A stretch of DNA of 40,772 bases. Source: an uncultured Thiodictyon sp. (lineage in GTDB: Bacteria; Pseudomonadota; Gammaproteobacteria; Chromatiales; Chromatiaceae). Under the pieces are notes generated by a model. It was not told the origin of the DNA, made no database searches, and worked only from the letters and a program-made list of their open reading frames with translations. Location of the stretch: assembly GCF_903946935.1 (NCBI RefSeq), contig NZ_CAJAXH010000144.1:1-40772 (forward strand), written 5' to 3'. Every line of letters starts with the position of its first letter. Positions within the stretch are counted from its first letter, which is position 1. Shown here piece after piece: positions 15,723 to 24,469 of this stretch. The translations under genes and the position numbers were made by a program.

Positions 15723-18359
15723 ATGACAGCTTGGTTGAACCGCTTGACCCTAGTTGCCGGCCACTGGATGCCACCGCTACTTGAACGACTGGAGCCTGGA
15801 CGCCGCGCCGCGGCCCTGTGGTCGGCCTTGGCGCTGGCCCTCGCCCTGGCGATCGCCGGACTCTCGGCCGCGGCCCCGACGATCGAGAAGCGACTCGATT
15901 CCGGTCGGCTGACGGCGCGTGGCGGTCAGGGATTCGAGATGGCGCTGGGCTCGCTGGCAGCCGCTCCATTCAGCGTCCCCGGCGACGCGGTCGGCGATAG
16001 CCACGAGCAACAGTCCCGGCTGGAGTTGTTCGAGGATGGCCGCCCCCTGGGTCCGGCACACAGTCTCCACCAGGACGTCGATAGCGTCGGCAGTGGCGCT
16101 TATTCCCATTGGGGCAAGGCGCTGCTGCTGTCCACCTCGGACGGCACCGACCCCCGAGCCAACGGGCGCGAGTACCGTATTCGCGTGCAGGCGGGCGTTC
16201 ATCCCACACTCTGGTGGCTGTTCCTGATTGCCACGGTGGCCGCTGTCTATCTGATCGTGCGCCAGAGCGACCCGCGGCACTTTCGCATCGTTTTCCTCCG
16301 GCTCGATGATGGCTGGGGCTGGTCGGCCGCCTTTGTGATCGCCTGCGTCGCTGCCGCCCTCTTACTGTTGCTCCGCGATTGGGCGACGGCGCGTACCGTC
16401 TCACTCTCGGCCGCCGGGCTCCTGCCATTCAGCGACGCCCTCGGCTATTGGAGCTGCGCCGCCGAGATCGCCGGCACGGGCGACCTCACGCAGCTCGCAG
16501 ACTGGTGCGGAAAACGATTGCCGTACACCACCTTTCTGGCCGCAGCGATGGGGCTGACAAACTGGCATCCGCACCTGATCTACGCGGTCCAAGCGCTGGT
16601 CATCGCCTTGGCGGTGGCCGCTCTGGCCCTGCAGGCGGCACGCCTTACCGGCCTGATCGGGGGTGCGCTGGTCGCGCTGCTGCTGTTGGCGTATGCCAAT
16701 GAACATGCGCTGGGAACGACCATGACCGAGGTGGCTGGACTCACGGCCGGCGCCGCGGGTTTGGCCCTGCTGCTCCAAGGTTCCGAGCGTGCTAGGCCGT
16801 TCGTGCTGGCGGCCGGTCTCGCCCTGTTGAGCATCGCCCAGGTGAGTCGCTCGGGGGCCATGCTGATCCTTCCCTCCGTCTTGCTGTGGACCGTCTTGGT
16901 CGCCCCCCGGTTGGGCCTGCGGCGCTGGAGCGCCACCGGCATGGCCATCCTCGCGCTGTCATCGGGATTCGTCCTACAGCAAGGTCTGGCGCAGTCGCTG
17001 CACGTAAAATCCGGCGCCTCTTTCGGCAATTTCTCGCTGACCCTCTATGGCTTGTCGGTCGGCGGCAAGGGCTGGGCCCAGGCTTATCAAGACTTCCCTG
17101 AGTTATTCAACACGGTTGCCGACTCAAGCCGCAACCCGCAAGCCTCATCGGTGGGACCCGGGGAAGCGCTGCTGGAACACGCGACACCGGTAACGGCCAT
17201 GGCGCCCGCACCACCCCGCCAGATGAAAGTGGCGGGCGCCGGCCGTTCCCCCACCCCGCCCACACCCACGAGGGGGGAGGGAGACTTGGAGCGCGCTCCC
17301 GGCGCGACTTTTACGGTAAAGGACCTGGGCAGCGCCTATACAGCGGTCTACGCCTTGGCCCTCTCCAACATCCGTCGCGCGCCGGACGTATTTCTGGGTG
17401 CATGCCTGCGCGCGCTCGCGTACTACCCCAGATACCTGTTCGACTTTGCTCCCTGGACGCCCCACTCTTGGCAGTATCTTAAGGGGTTGTTAATCTTGGG
17501 GTTGGCTTGGTGTCTGTACCATTGGCGCTCGCCGGTCGGCCTGTTGCTACTGGTCATGATTATCGGTGAGGCAGCGTCTGCGCCGCTGATCATTACTGAC
17601 GGTGGCGTCCGATTATTCGCGGGTTCGATCAGGGTCCGGGTGCTGTTGGCGGCCTTGGGTTTGCGGGTGATCGCGGCGCTGTTGTGGCCGCGCCAAACGG
17701 CATTGGGGAATGCGGTGACGCCGCGGCAGGCGCGGGGTGCGCCCACAGTAGCCGTTACCGCCGGTGCGCTGCTGGTCGGGCTCTCGATATTGCCGGCCAC
17801 GGGGCTGCTGGACTTTGCCCGGCTCCCGGCGGTCACGGCACCGGCCTGCCCCGCGGGCGAGGAGCCAGTGGTCGCTCGCTTCGACCGGGAGTCGCCGACG
17901 CTCGCCTTGGCGATGGACGGGCAGGCGGGCACGATTTTTCCGCTGGTGGTGAGTCAGAAGCGGCTCCTGGCGGGCATGGACGGGCTTTGGTTCGCCGAAG
18001 GCTTCGGGGCGTTAAGACCCGGCGCGACCATGGTGAGCGCCTTTCGTCGCGAGTCGGACAACCTCGCGCATGGGTGCGGGTTGTTCCTGGAGCAACGGCC
18101 TGCCTGGTTGACGCCCGGAACCTTGGTGCGCGCTTGCGTTGCGCCGAACGACTATGTGACTATCGCCGACCGGCCCTACCTGCGAGTGCGCTCGTTGGCG
18201 CCGGTGCAGACTTCGGGTAGCGGCGGTCGTAGCCAAGAGAGCGGCCCCGCCGGCAGTCCTCCTGAACCACGGCGGGCGGAACGGCTTGCGAGTGACGCGG
18301 ACGTGGCGGGGCAGTCGACATTTCGACTCGGAGCCGCACCTGGCGATTCAATAAAATGA
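15723..18359 (+). CDS. Large polytopic membrane protein, possible GT-C type
   Basis: An 878-residue membrane protein that opens the polysaccharide cluster. The order is: a transmembrane helix at about 33-53; a periplasmic beta-like region (60-155); about ten hydrophobic helices between 158 and 440; a hydrophilic stretch (445-540); more helices between about 575 and 700; and a periplasmic tail. The alternation of helices and the acidic loop near SDALGYWSCAAEIAGTGDL resemble GT-C or PMT-type lipid-linked sugar transferases, but I see no decisive motif, so the function is open. Residues about 494-525 look like an inserted palindromic repeat (listed separately). It is followed after 27 bases by the transglutaminase-like gene, so they are probably co-transcribed. 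Confidence 0.75.
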   Translation: MTAWLNRLTLVAGHWMPPLLERLEPGRRAAALWSALALALALAIAGLSAAAPTIEKRLDSGRLTARGGQGFEMALGSLAAAPFSVPGDAVGDSHEQQSRLELFEDGRPLGPAHSLHQDVDSVGSGAYSHWGKALLLSTSDGTDPRANGREYRIRVQAGVHPTLWWLFLIATVAAVYLIVRQSDPRHFRIVFLRLDDGWGWSAAFVIACVAAALLLLLRDWATARTVSLSAAGLLPFSDALGYWSCAAEIAGTGDLTQLADWCGKRLPYTTFLAAAMGLTNWHPHLIYAVQALVIALAVAALALQAARLTGLIGGALVALLLLAYANEHALGTTMTEVAGLTAGAAGLALLLQGSERARPFVLAAGLALLSIAQVSRSGAMLILPSVLLWTVLVAPRLGLRRWSATGMAILALSSGFVLQQGLAQSLHVKSGASFGNFSLTLYGLSVGGKGWAQAYQDFPELFNTVADSSRNPQASSVGPGEALLEHATPVTAMAPAPPRQMKVAGAGRSPTPPTPTRGEGDLERAPGATFTVKDLGSAYTAVYALALSNIRRAPDVFLGACLRALAYYPRYLFDFAPWTPHSWQYLKGLLILGLAWCLYHWRSPVGLLLLVMIIGEAASAPLIITDGGVRLFAGSIRVRVLLAALGLRVIAALLWPRQTALGNAVTPRQARGAPTVAVTAGALLVGLSILPATGLLDFARLPAVTAPACPAGEEPVVARFDRESPTLALAMDGQAGTIFPLVVSQKRLLAGMDGLWFAEGFGALRPGATMVSAFRRESDNLAHGCGLFLEQRPAWLTPGTLVRACVAPNDYVTIADRPYLRVRSLAPVQTSGSGGRSQESGPAGSPPEPRRAERLASDADVAGQSTFRLGAAPGDSIK
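17201..17240. repeat. Palindromic insertion inside coding sequence
   Basis: GGCGCCCGC (17201-17209) and GCGGGCGCC (17232-17240) are perfect reverse complements, and CCCGCCA/TGGCGGG (17215-17221, 17230-17236) offers an alternative hairpin. A C-rich then G-rich stretch follows to about 17280 (encoding SPTPPTPTRGEGD). Its translation is unlike the flanking protein, and the frame is kept, as expected for a small repeat inserted in frame. Confidence 0.5.
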
Positions 18360-18386
18360 TGTTTTGCAACAAAAGAGATCATTGAT

Positions 18387-19616
18387 ATGACAGTGATCGC
18401 TGGCCGGTTATCCGCAAGACACTCGGTCATCGCCGCGGCACTACTTATCGCGGCATTGCTCTTAGTCTATGCGGTCAGCGATCGAAGTAAAGCCGCCAAT
18501 GCCTCCGCGCCACCGGCATTGCGGGGAGATTGGGGCGGGTCGTTCGGTTTTAGCGGAAAAAAGTATCCGATCCTATACAATCATGAGTCGATGTCCTTGC
18601 CTGGGAATGTCAAAAACCATGGATTTTTTCTGCCCACATTTTCGCCTGATCGACCTGAAGTAAATCCCGGGTCGCCGCGTATCGTGGCCGCTGGCGAAAA
18701 CACCCTTGTGTCTTTCGATGTGCCCGGGGAGTATTACCTGATCTTCAGTGAGGTTGCGAAGCTAAAGGTTCTGGTATTGGACCGAGATGCGGCGATTTCA
18801 GCGAACGTACTCAGGTTGTTTGATTTCTTGACGGCAAATCTTGTAGTCACCAATGGTAATGACCGAGACTTTTATGAAAACAGGGAGCAATTCACGGTCG
18901 ATTTTTTTAAGAGCAGCGGCCCGAAGTTATTGTTCTGCGGCCCGACGCTGCTGCTCTTTGAGGCGCTCATAAGGGATCGCTTTAATCTTCCCGCCCGGGA
19001 CGTGAGCTTGACCGGCGTATTCCTGGAGGAGGGGCAGCTTAGGTACTCTACCCACAACGTGCTGGAAATTTTCTTGCCGGATAAGGGGCGCTGGGTGCTG
19101 TTTGACGTGAATAATGGGCTTGTCATAAAATGGCTAGATAGCTTTGAAATCACAGAGAAAATACGGCGGGCATCGAAAACCAAACAGACCATCGCCAAGG
19201 ACGAGTTCGAGTCTATCGATTTCGACTTCCACTATGTGGTCGATGCCAAGCATAGCGTCAACTTCTTTGACCCGCGGAGCGCCTTTGCTCCCGACATGAT
19301 CTCCCAGGAGAGCGTGCGCGCCGGCTGGCCGGGGGTGGCCAAGATGTTCTTAGGCGGGCCCGGGTATTGGGGCGGGCCGCGATTCGGCCACCGGGGATTA
19401 CCGCCGGACTATGAGCTCTATTTAAGTTGGTACCATGAGGACCCGTTTCTATTGACCGCGCAACTGAAATGGCAGGAAAGTTGGGGTGTAAGGGTGCGTC
19501 ACGTTCCACGGCTGGAGCTTAAGCGAATGCTGAACCAAGCGTATGCAAAACAAATTGCCGAAAAGGCCTGGTTGCCTTATCTGCCTCAACCGAATCAAAA
19601 TGCGACTGCCCCTTAA
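18387..19616 (+). CDS. Membrane-anchored transglutaminase-like protein
   Basis: A 409-residue protein with one N-terminal membrane segment (about 13-30, VIAAALLIAALLLVYAV) and the rest outside the cytoplasm. I do not recognise a named family over the full length, but residues 180-245 fit a transglutaminase-like core: Cys184 in FCGPTLLLFEAL, His223 in STHNVLEIF and Asp240 in WVLFDVNNG. The order and spacing (39 and 17 residues) and the preceding LPARDVSLTG strand agree with Cys-His-Asp transglutaminase/protease folds. The rest (Trp- and Tyr-rich, GGPGYWGGPRFG) is unique. It sits between a membrane protein and two glycosyltransferases, so a role in polysaccharide processing or attachment is plausible but inferred. 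Confidence 0.65.
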   Translation: MTVIAGRLSARHSVIAAALLIAALLLVYAVSDRSKAANASAPPALRGDWGGSFGFSGKKYPILYNHESMSLPGNVKNHGFFLPTFSPDRPEVNPGSPRIVAAGENTLVSFDVPGEYYLIFSEVAKLKVLVLDRDAAISANVLRLFDFLTANLVVTNGNDRDFYENREQFTVDFFKSSGPKLLFCGPTLLLFEALIRDRFNLPARDVSLTGVFLEEGQLRYSTHNVLEIFLPDKGRWVLFDVNNGLVIKWLDSFEITEKIRRASKTKQTIAKDEFESIDFDFHYVVDAKHSVNFFDPRSAFAPDMISQESVRAGWPGVAKMFLGGPGYWGGPRFGHRGLPPDYELYLSWYHEDPFLLTAQLKWQESWGVRVRHVPRLELKRMLNQAYAKQIAEKAWLPYLPQPNQNATAP

Positions 19617-19637
19617 CTCAGACCTGGCCTTGACACT

Positions 19638-21509
19638 GTGAGCGCCACTCCCGGCCGGGAAGCGGGGCGCGCACCCTTGGCGTCGGCGAACGATCCACGC
19701 GTTGCCTCCGCGCTGGCCTGGTGCAGCCTTCGGGGCGTGCGCAGGCCGACCGTCGCCGTGCCCTTCACCATGGAGATCGGTGCCGCCCACGCGCTCTTTG
19801 CGTTGCTGGAACAGGGCGAGTTGAGCAGCTTGGTGCTGTCCCCGAGCGACTCGGGGACGGTTCAGGCCGAGGCGGTCGGTGCCTTCACGCCGACCACCTA
19901 CTCTTGGCGTCTGCCGCGCCGCCTGGGGCGTTGCATCCTGTTTATGGGCACCCGCAACGCACTGACCGCGCCGATGATGGCGGCGGCCTTGCGGCGCGGC
20001 GTCCTGTCCATCGTGTACTGGGACGTGAGTCGCTGGCGGCGCTCACTGCTCGCCGTCCTGGCGCTCGATAAGCTCTTCGGTAAGGCGCTGGGTGCGTGCG
20101 AGCGCGTGCAGGTAATGGGACACAGCCCGTGCCGTACCTTCATGGACTGGCTGTATGCCGCGCATATCGGCGGCGGGCTGGCCGCCGCCCCCCTCCTCGC
20201 CAAGGCGCACCTTACACCCGTCGCCTCGCGCATCGTCCTGGCCTGCCCGACCTTGGTGGCCGGGGGCGCCGAACGCCAGATCGTCAACACCGCACTCGGG
20301 CTACGCACGCAGGGGCTGACCGACGTGACCGTCCTGGTAGCCAATCTGCACACCCCGCCAGGCAACGATTTTTTCCTCGCCAGGCTCGAAGCTGGGGGTG
20401 TCGTGGTGAGGGACACTGCCGCCGCAGCCGATGGGCTGCTCGGCTGGGAGCAACTAGCCCATGGTCCCTGGTCCAGCCCCGACGGCGAGGTTGCACTGAG
20501 CCACCTGAAGCGGCTCCCGTCGGCGCTGATTCAAGACGTGGTCGATTTATGTACCCTTTTTATGGATCTGCGCCCGGCGGTGGTGCACTGCTGGCTGGAC
20601 TACAGCAACATCCGGGCCGGCCTCGCGGCCGTGGCGGCCGGGGTGCCACGTGTCATTTTGTCCGGGCGCAATGTCAGCCCGATCCACTTTCCGTACATCC
20701 ATGAGCCCTTCATGCGCGCCGCCTATCGACTCCTGGTCGCACAGCCGGGCGTGCGGCTCATCAATAACAGCCGCGGTGGCGCGGACGACTACGCCGCCTG
20801 GCTCGGGCTGCCGGCCCACCAGATCCGCGTGATCTACAACGGCGCCGATCTCGACGGGTTGCGGCGCGCGACGCCCGCGGCGACCCGCGCCTTGCGGCAG
20901 CGTCATGGCCTCCCCGACCAGGCACCACTGGTGGGTGGCCTGTTCCGTTTCTCGGACGAGAAGCGCCCGTTGCTATGGCTGGAGACGGCCGCGCGGGTGG
21001 CCAAGTCCATTCCCGACGCCTGCTTCCTGGTCTTCGGCGCCGGTCCCCGGCAACCCGACATGGAGCGATTCATCGTCGAGCGCGGGCTTGGGGGACGCGT
21101 CAAACTTGCCCCGCCGACCCCCGATAGTGCCTTGGCCCTCTCGGCGTTCGACCTGTTGCTCCTCACCTCGCAGTGGGAGGGGACGCCGAACGTGGCGCTG
21201 GAGGCCCAAGCGGTCGGGACGCCGGTGGTCGTCTGCGGCGGCGGGGGAGCGCGGGAGGCACTGCACCCGGGGGTCACCGGACTCTATGTCGATGACGGGG
21301 ATGCCGCGAGGCTCGCTGCGGCGGTGTGCGGCTTGCTGGGCAATGCCCTGCGACGGGCGGCGATGACCGCAGCGGCTCCCGGGTTCGTGCGGTCGCGTTT
21401 TTCCATGGGGCGCATGCTGACCGACACGATCGCCAGCTACGGCTTGACCGCGGGAGGCACGCGCGTCTCCGACGCGGCGGCCTCGGGCAACCGTCCGGGC
21501 CGGCCATAA
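19638..21509 (+). CDS. GT4-family glycosyltransferase with N-terminal extension
   Basis: A 623-residue protein starting with GTG. Residues 1-190 are an extra domain of unknown function. From about 195 (SRIVLACPTLVAGGAERQIVNTALGL) it is a GT-B fold GT4 glycosyltransferase: the GGAERQ start, VIYNGADLDGLRRA in the middle, FSDEKRPLLWLETAARV, and the donor-binding segment SQWEGTPNVALEAQAVGTPVV followed by GGAREAL and the E-x7-E-like pattern. It should transfer a nucleotide-linked sugar to a growing lipid-linked glycan at the cytoplasmic face. The next gene is a clear paralogue. The sugar cannot be predicted. Confidence 0.85.
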   Translation: MSATPGREAGRAPLASANDPRVASALAWCSLRGVRRPTVAVPFTMEIGAAHALFALLEQGELSSLVLSPSDSGTVQAEAVGAFTPTTYSWRLPRRLGRCILFMGTRNALTAPMMAAALRRGVLSIVYWDVSRWRRSLLAVLALDKLFGKALGACERVQVMGHSPCRTFMDWLYAAHIGGGLAAAPLLAKAHLTPVASRIVLACPTLVAGGAERQIVNTALGLRTQGLTDVTVLVANLHTPPGNDFFLARLEAGGVVVRDTAAAADGLLGWEQLAHGPWSSPDGEVALSHLKRLPSALIQDVVDLCTLFMDLRPAVVHCWLDYSNIRAGLAAVAAGVPRVILSGRNVSPIHFPYIHEPFMRAAYRLLVAQPGVRLINNSRGGADDYAAWLGLPAHQIRVIYNGADLDGLRRATPAATRALRQRHGLPDQAPLVGGLFRFSDEKRPLLWLETAARVAKSIPDACFLVFGAGPRQPDMERFIVERGLGGRVKLAPPTPDSALALSAFDLLLLTSQWEGTPNVALEAQAVGTPVVVCGGGGAREALHPGVTGLYVDDGDAARLAAAVCGLLGNALRRAAMTAAAPGFVRSRFSMGRMLTDTIASYGLTAGGTRVSDAAASGNRPGRP

Positions 21510-21569
21510 GCCACGCGGGGGATCGCTGCGCAGGGAGCGCCGCAGCGCCGCCGCGCCCTGGTCAGAGGC

Positions 21570-23639
21570 ATGATGTACTTCAATTTTCACTCAGGGTATC
21601 ATGTGCGGGAATTCGCGACTGGCTCAGTAGTTCGCAAGGTCGTCGTCCATCACATCGAGTTGTCCGTGCCAGAGTCTTTAGACGCACCCATCCCGCACCG
21701 AGTTATGCGCGGTAGCGCAGATTTCAAACGTATCCAAAGGGTCCTCGACGGTATCCAGTCCGATGGTGGCCAGGCCGGCTTGGTCGCGGTTGCGTTTCAT
21801 ACCCAACCGTCCCCCGCTACGCTGCGGGAACTGCGCGGCGACCCGCGGATTGGCATCATCCTGACTCCAGACGCGGCGCCTACGCCAGATGCCGCCGTCC
21901 TGCCGTTCGCCAGCGTGGGGCAGCAAACGGACGGGCAGTTGCCGCCGCACTTGGTGCTGCCCCCGGACCTCATCTATGTCGGACCGGCGCAGGACGGTCC
22001 GCGACTGCGGTTGAGCCGTGCCTTACGCCGCGCCGGCACCCGCCGCTTGTGGTTCGTCGCCGCGCCCTGGTCGAGCGGCGACTGGGAGCGCGTGGCCTGG
22101 CTGCGCGCACTCGATTACCGGCTGCGTCAGGCGCCCAAGCTTGCTTGGTCACTCGTCGCGTGGTCGCTGCGTCAGGGGTGGCGCGTCCTGTTCGCCCTCG
22201 GGCGCCGAGTGCTGCCCCCGGCGTGGCTCGAATACCTGGGCGCGTGGCTACAACGCCCGCGGCAGTTCTACCGAGCGGTGCGCGACCGCCATGCCGAACG
22301 CCGGTTTGCGGCGGCCGCCGCTCAAGGGCCGACCCTGGGTGCGGTCCCCCCCGCGTTGCCGCCCGCCGCCTTTGTCGGGGGCCCCGTGGTATTGGTCAAC
22401 AATGCCCTGGCCTGGGGCGGTGTGGAGCGTCAGGTTGTCTATGTGCTCAAAGGGTTGACGCGCGCCGTGCAGCGACCGCTCGCCTTGCGCTGTCTGCGGC
22501 TGCAAGACGGCGACGATTATCGCTTTTTCTTGCCGGCGCTGGCGGGCGAGGCGGTGAGCGTCCGCGACATCCGGGCGGCGGCGTGGGCCGAGGGTCGTCT
22601 CGCGCAAGGACTCTCGGAGCAACAGTTGGTCGGCTTGGCGGCCACCATCGCCGCGTTTCCCGACGACATGCAAACCGAAGTGCGCCGCTTCCTGGCCGAG
22701 TTCCTCGATACGCGCCCGGAGGTGGTCCATGCTTGGCAAGACTCGGCGAGCCTCGCGGCCGGGTATGCGGCTGTGCTCGCGGGCGTACCGCGGGTTATCC
22801 TGTCGAGTCGCAACATGAGACCAAGCAATTTCACCTACTACCGCCCCCACATGGCCCATGCCTACCGGTGTCTGGCCGGTGTGCCCGGGGTGGTTCTGAT
22901 CAACAACAGTGAGGCCGGGGCGGCCGATTATGCCGACTGGCTCGGGGTTGGGCGGGAGCGCTTCGCGGTCAAACGCAACGGCATCGATGCGGCGCTGTTT
23001 CGGCGTCCAGGCGACCCGGAGATCGGCCGGTTCAGGGCCGCGCTGGGGGTCCCGGAGGGTGCCCCGCTGGTCGGTTCGGTGTTCCGTTTGTATGACGAAA
23101 AGCGCCCGCTCCTGTGGGTCGAAATGGCCGCGCTGGTCGCGCGCAGCCACCCCGCGGCCCACTTCGTGGTGTTCGGCACCGGCCCGCTCCAGGCCCGCGC
23201 CCGCGCCTTAGGGAACCGCCGCGGCCTCGGCGAGCGCCTGCATCTGCCCGGCACCACCCAGGAGCCCCAACTGGCCATGAGTGCGATGGATCTCTTCGTG
23301 CTCACGTCCAGCTTCGAGGGCACGCCCAACGTCGTGCTGGAGGCGCAACTCCTGGGCGTGCCGGTGGTCGCGACGGAGGCGGGCGGGACCCGCGAGGCAC
23401 TCGACCAAGGTCGCACCGGCTGGTTGGTGGAACAGCCGACCCCGGCGGCCTTGGCCGAACGCGTGCTGGCGGTGCTCGCGGACCCGACCTGGCGGGAGCG
23501 CGCACGGACCGAGGCCCCGCGCTTCGTGGCCACACGCTTCGGCCTCCAACGTATGATCGATGAGACCCTCGGGCTCTACGGACTGCATTCGGACTTGCCG
23601 GATCCGGCTGGATCGGCCAGTTCCGGGATCGACCGCTGA
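21570..23639 (+). CDS. GT4-family glycosyltransferase, paralogue of previous
   Basis: A 689-residue protein whose C-terminal 420 residues follow the preceding gene closely: GGVERQVVYVLKGL, NNSEAGAADYADWLG, VKRNGIDAALFRR, DEKRPLLWVEMAALVARSHP and SSFEGTPNVVLEAQLLGVPVV. The N-terminal 260 residues differ and hold no recognised motif; they include an Arg/Trp-rich stretch near 165-250. Both enzymes probably arose by duplication and add different residues or linkages to the same glycan. The start at 21570 is uncertain by a few residues, because there is another ATG three bases later and the ribosome binding site is weak. Confidence 0.83.
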   Translation: MMYFNFHSGYHVREFATGSVVRKVVVHHIELSVPESLDAPIPHRVMRGSADFKRIQRVLDGIQSDGGQAGLVAVAFHTQPSPATLRELRGDPRIGIILTPDAAPTPDAAVLPFASVGQQTDGQLPPHLVLPPDLIYVGPAQDGPRLRLSRALRRAGTRRLWFVAAPWSSGDWERVAWLRALDYRLRQAPKLAWSLVAWSLRQGWRVLFALGRRVLPPAWLEYLGAWLQRPRQFYRAVRDRHAERRFAAAAAQGPTLGAVPPALPPAAFVGGPVVLVNNALAWGGVERQVVYVLKGLTRAVQRPLALRCLRLQDGDDYRFFLPALAGEAVSVRDIRAAAWAEGRLAQGLSEQQLVGLAATIAAFPDDMQTEVRRFLAEFLDTRPEVVHAWQDSASLAAGYAAVLAGVPRVILSSRNMRPSNFTYYRPHMAHAYRCLAGVPGVVLINNSEAGAADYADWLGVGRERFAVKRNGIDAALFRRPGDPEIGRFRAALGVPEGAPLVGSVFRLYDEKRPLLWVEMAALVARSHPAAHFVVFGTGPLQARARALGNRRGLGERLHLPGTTQEPQLAMSAMDLFVLTSSFEGTPNVVLEAQLLGVPVVATEAGGTREALDQGRTGWLVEQPTPAALAERVLAVLADPTWRERARTEAPRFVATRFGLQRMIDETLGLYGLHSDLPDPAGSASSGIDR

Positions 23640-23659
23640 TATGGCAACAGAGGCCAGGC

Positions 23660-24424
23660 ATGTTTTCCATCGAGCACCTGCATACCCTTCGCGCCCACGA
23701 GCTCGAACAGATCGTCGCCCAATTCCCCCCGGGAGCTAACATCCTGGAGATCGGTGCCGGGACTGGCGCGCAGGCCCAGGAGCTGTCCAGGCGCGGTTTC
23801 CAGGTCACGGCCATCGACCTGCCTCAGTCCAGGTACAGTGCGGATCGGGTCTATCCCGTGATCGACTACGACGGCCGCTCGCTGCCATGCGCCGACGCGA
23901 GTTTCGACGTGGTGTTCTCATCCAATGTGCTGGAGCACGTACCCGACCTGGCCCCGCTCCAACAGGAGATCAAACGGGTGCTCAAACCCGCCGGCTATTG
24001 CGTCCACGTCCTTCCCACCACGAGTTGGCGCTTCTGGACCTCGCTCGCCGCCTTCGCGGATGCCTGGTCCAGGATCAGGCCCCGGCTGCACGAACTGCTG
24101 CCGCAGCGGTGGCGCCGCGGCGAGGTGAGCCGGCTGCACATTGTGTGGGCCGAGGTTGGGCGAGATGTGCGTGAGCCCTTTACCCCAAAACCCCATGGGG
24201 AGATCGGTAACGCCGTCACTGAACTCTGGACCTTCAGTCGCACCCGGTGGGTGCGCGAGTTCCGCCGGCAGGGTTTCGTGGTCGAGGCGGCGCAACCCAT
24301 GGGGCTCTTCTATACCGGCTATATGGTTTTCGGGGCACGTTGGGACCTGCCGCGGCGCCAGCGCCTGGCGCCCTGGCTGGGGAGCGCCTGCTGCATCTAT
24401 CGTCTGCGACCAGCGATGCGGTAA
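23660..24424 (+). CDS. Class I SAM-dependent methyltransferase
   Basis: A 254-residue enzyme with SAM motif I ILEIGAGTGAQAQEL near residue 29, the acidic end of strand 2 in VTAIDLPQ, the YDGRSLPCADASFDVVFSSNVLEHV block typical of Methyltransf_11, and RVLKPAGYCVHVLPT. It probably methylates a sugar or lipid-linked glycan. The ATG at 23660 is preceded by AGAGG and starts 20 bases after the previous stop, so it belongs to the same operon. The C-terminal third (WDLPRRQRLAPWLGSACCIY) is unlike other methyltransferases here. Confidence 0.88.
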   Translation: MFSIEHLHTLRAHELEQIVAQFPPGANILEIGAGTGAQAQELSRRGFQVTAIDLPQSRYSADRVYPVIDYDGRSLPCADASFDVVFSSNVLEHVPDLAPLQQEIKRVLKPAGYCVHVLPTTSWRFWTSLAAFADAWSRIRPRLHELLPQRWRRGEVSRLHIVWAEVGRDVREPFTPKPHGEIGNAVTELWTFSRTRWVREFRRQGFVVEAAQPMGLFYTGYMVFGARWDLPRRQRLAPWLGSACCIYRLRPAMR

Positions 24425-24469
24425 CGGTCGCCCTCGTCGCGCCAAGACTTAAGGAGTATCTTCAATATT

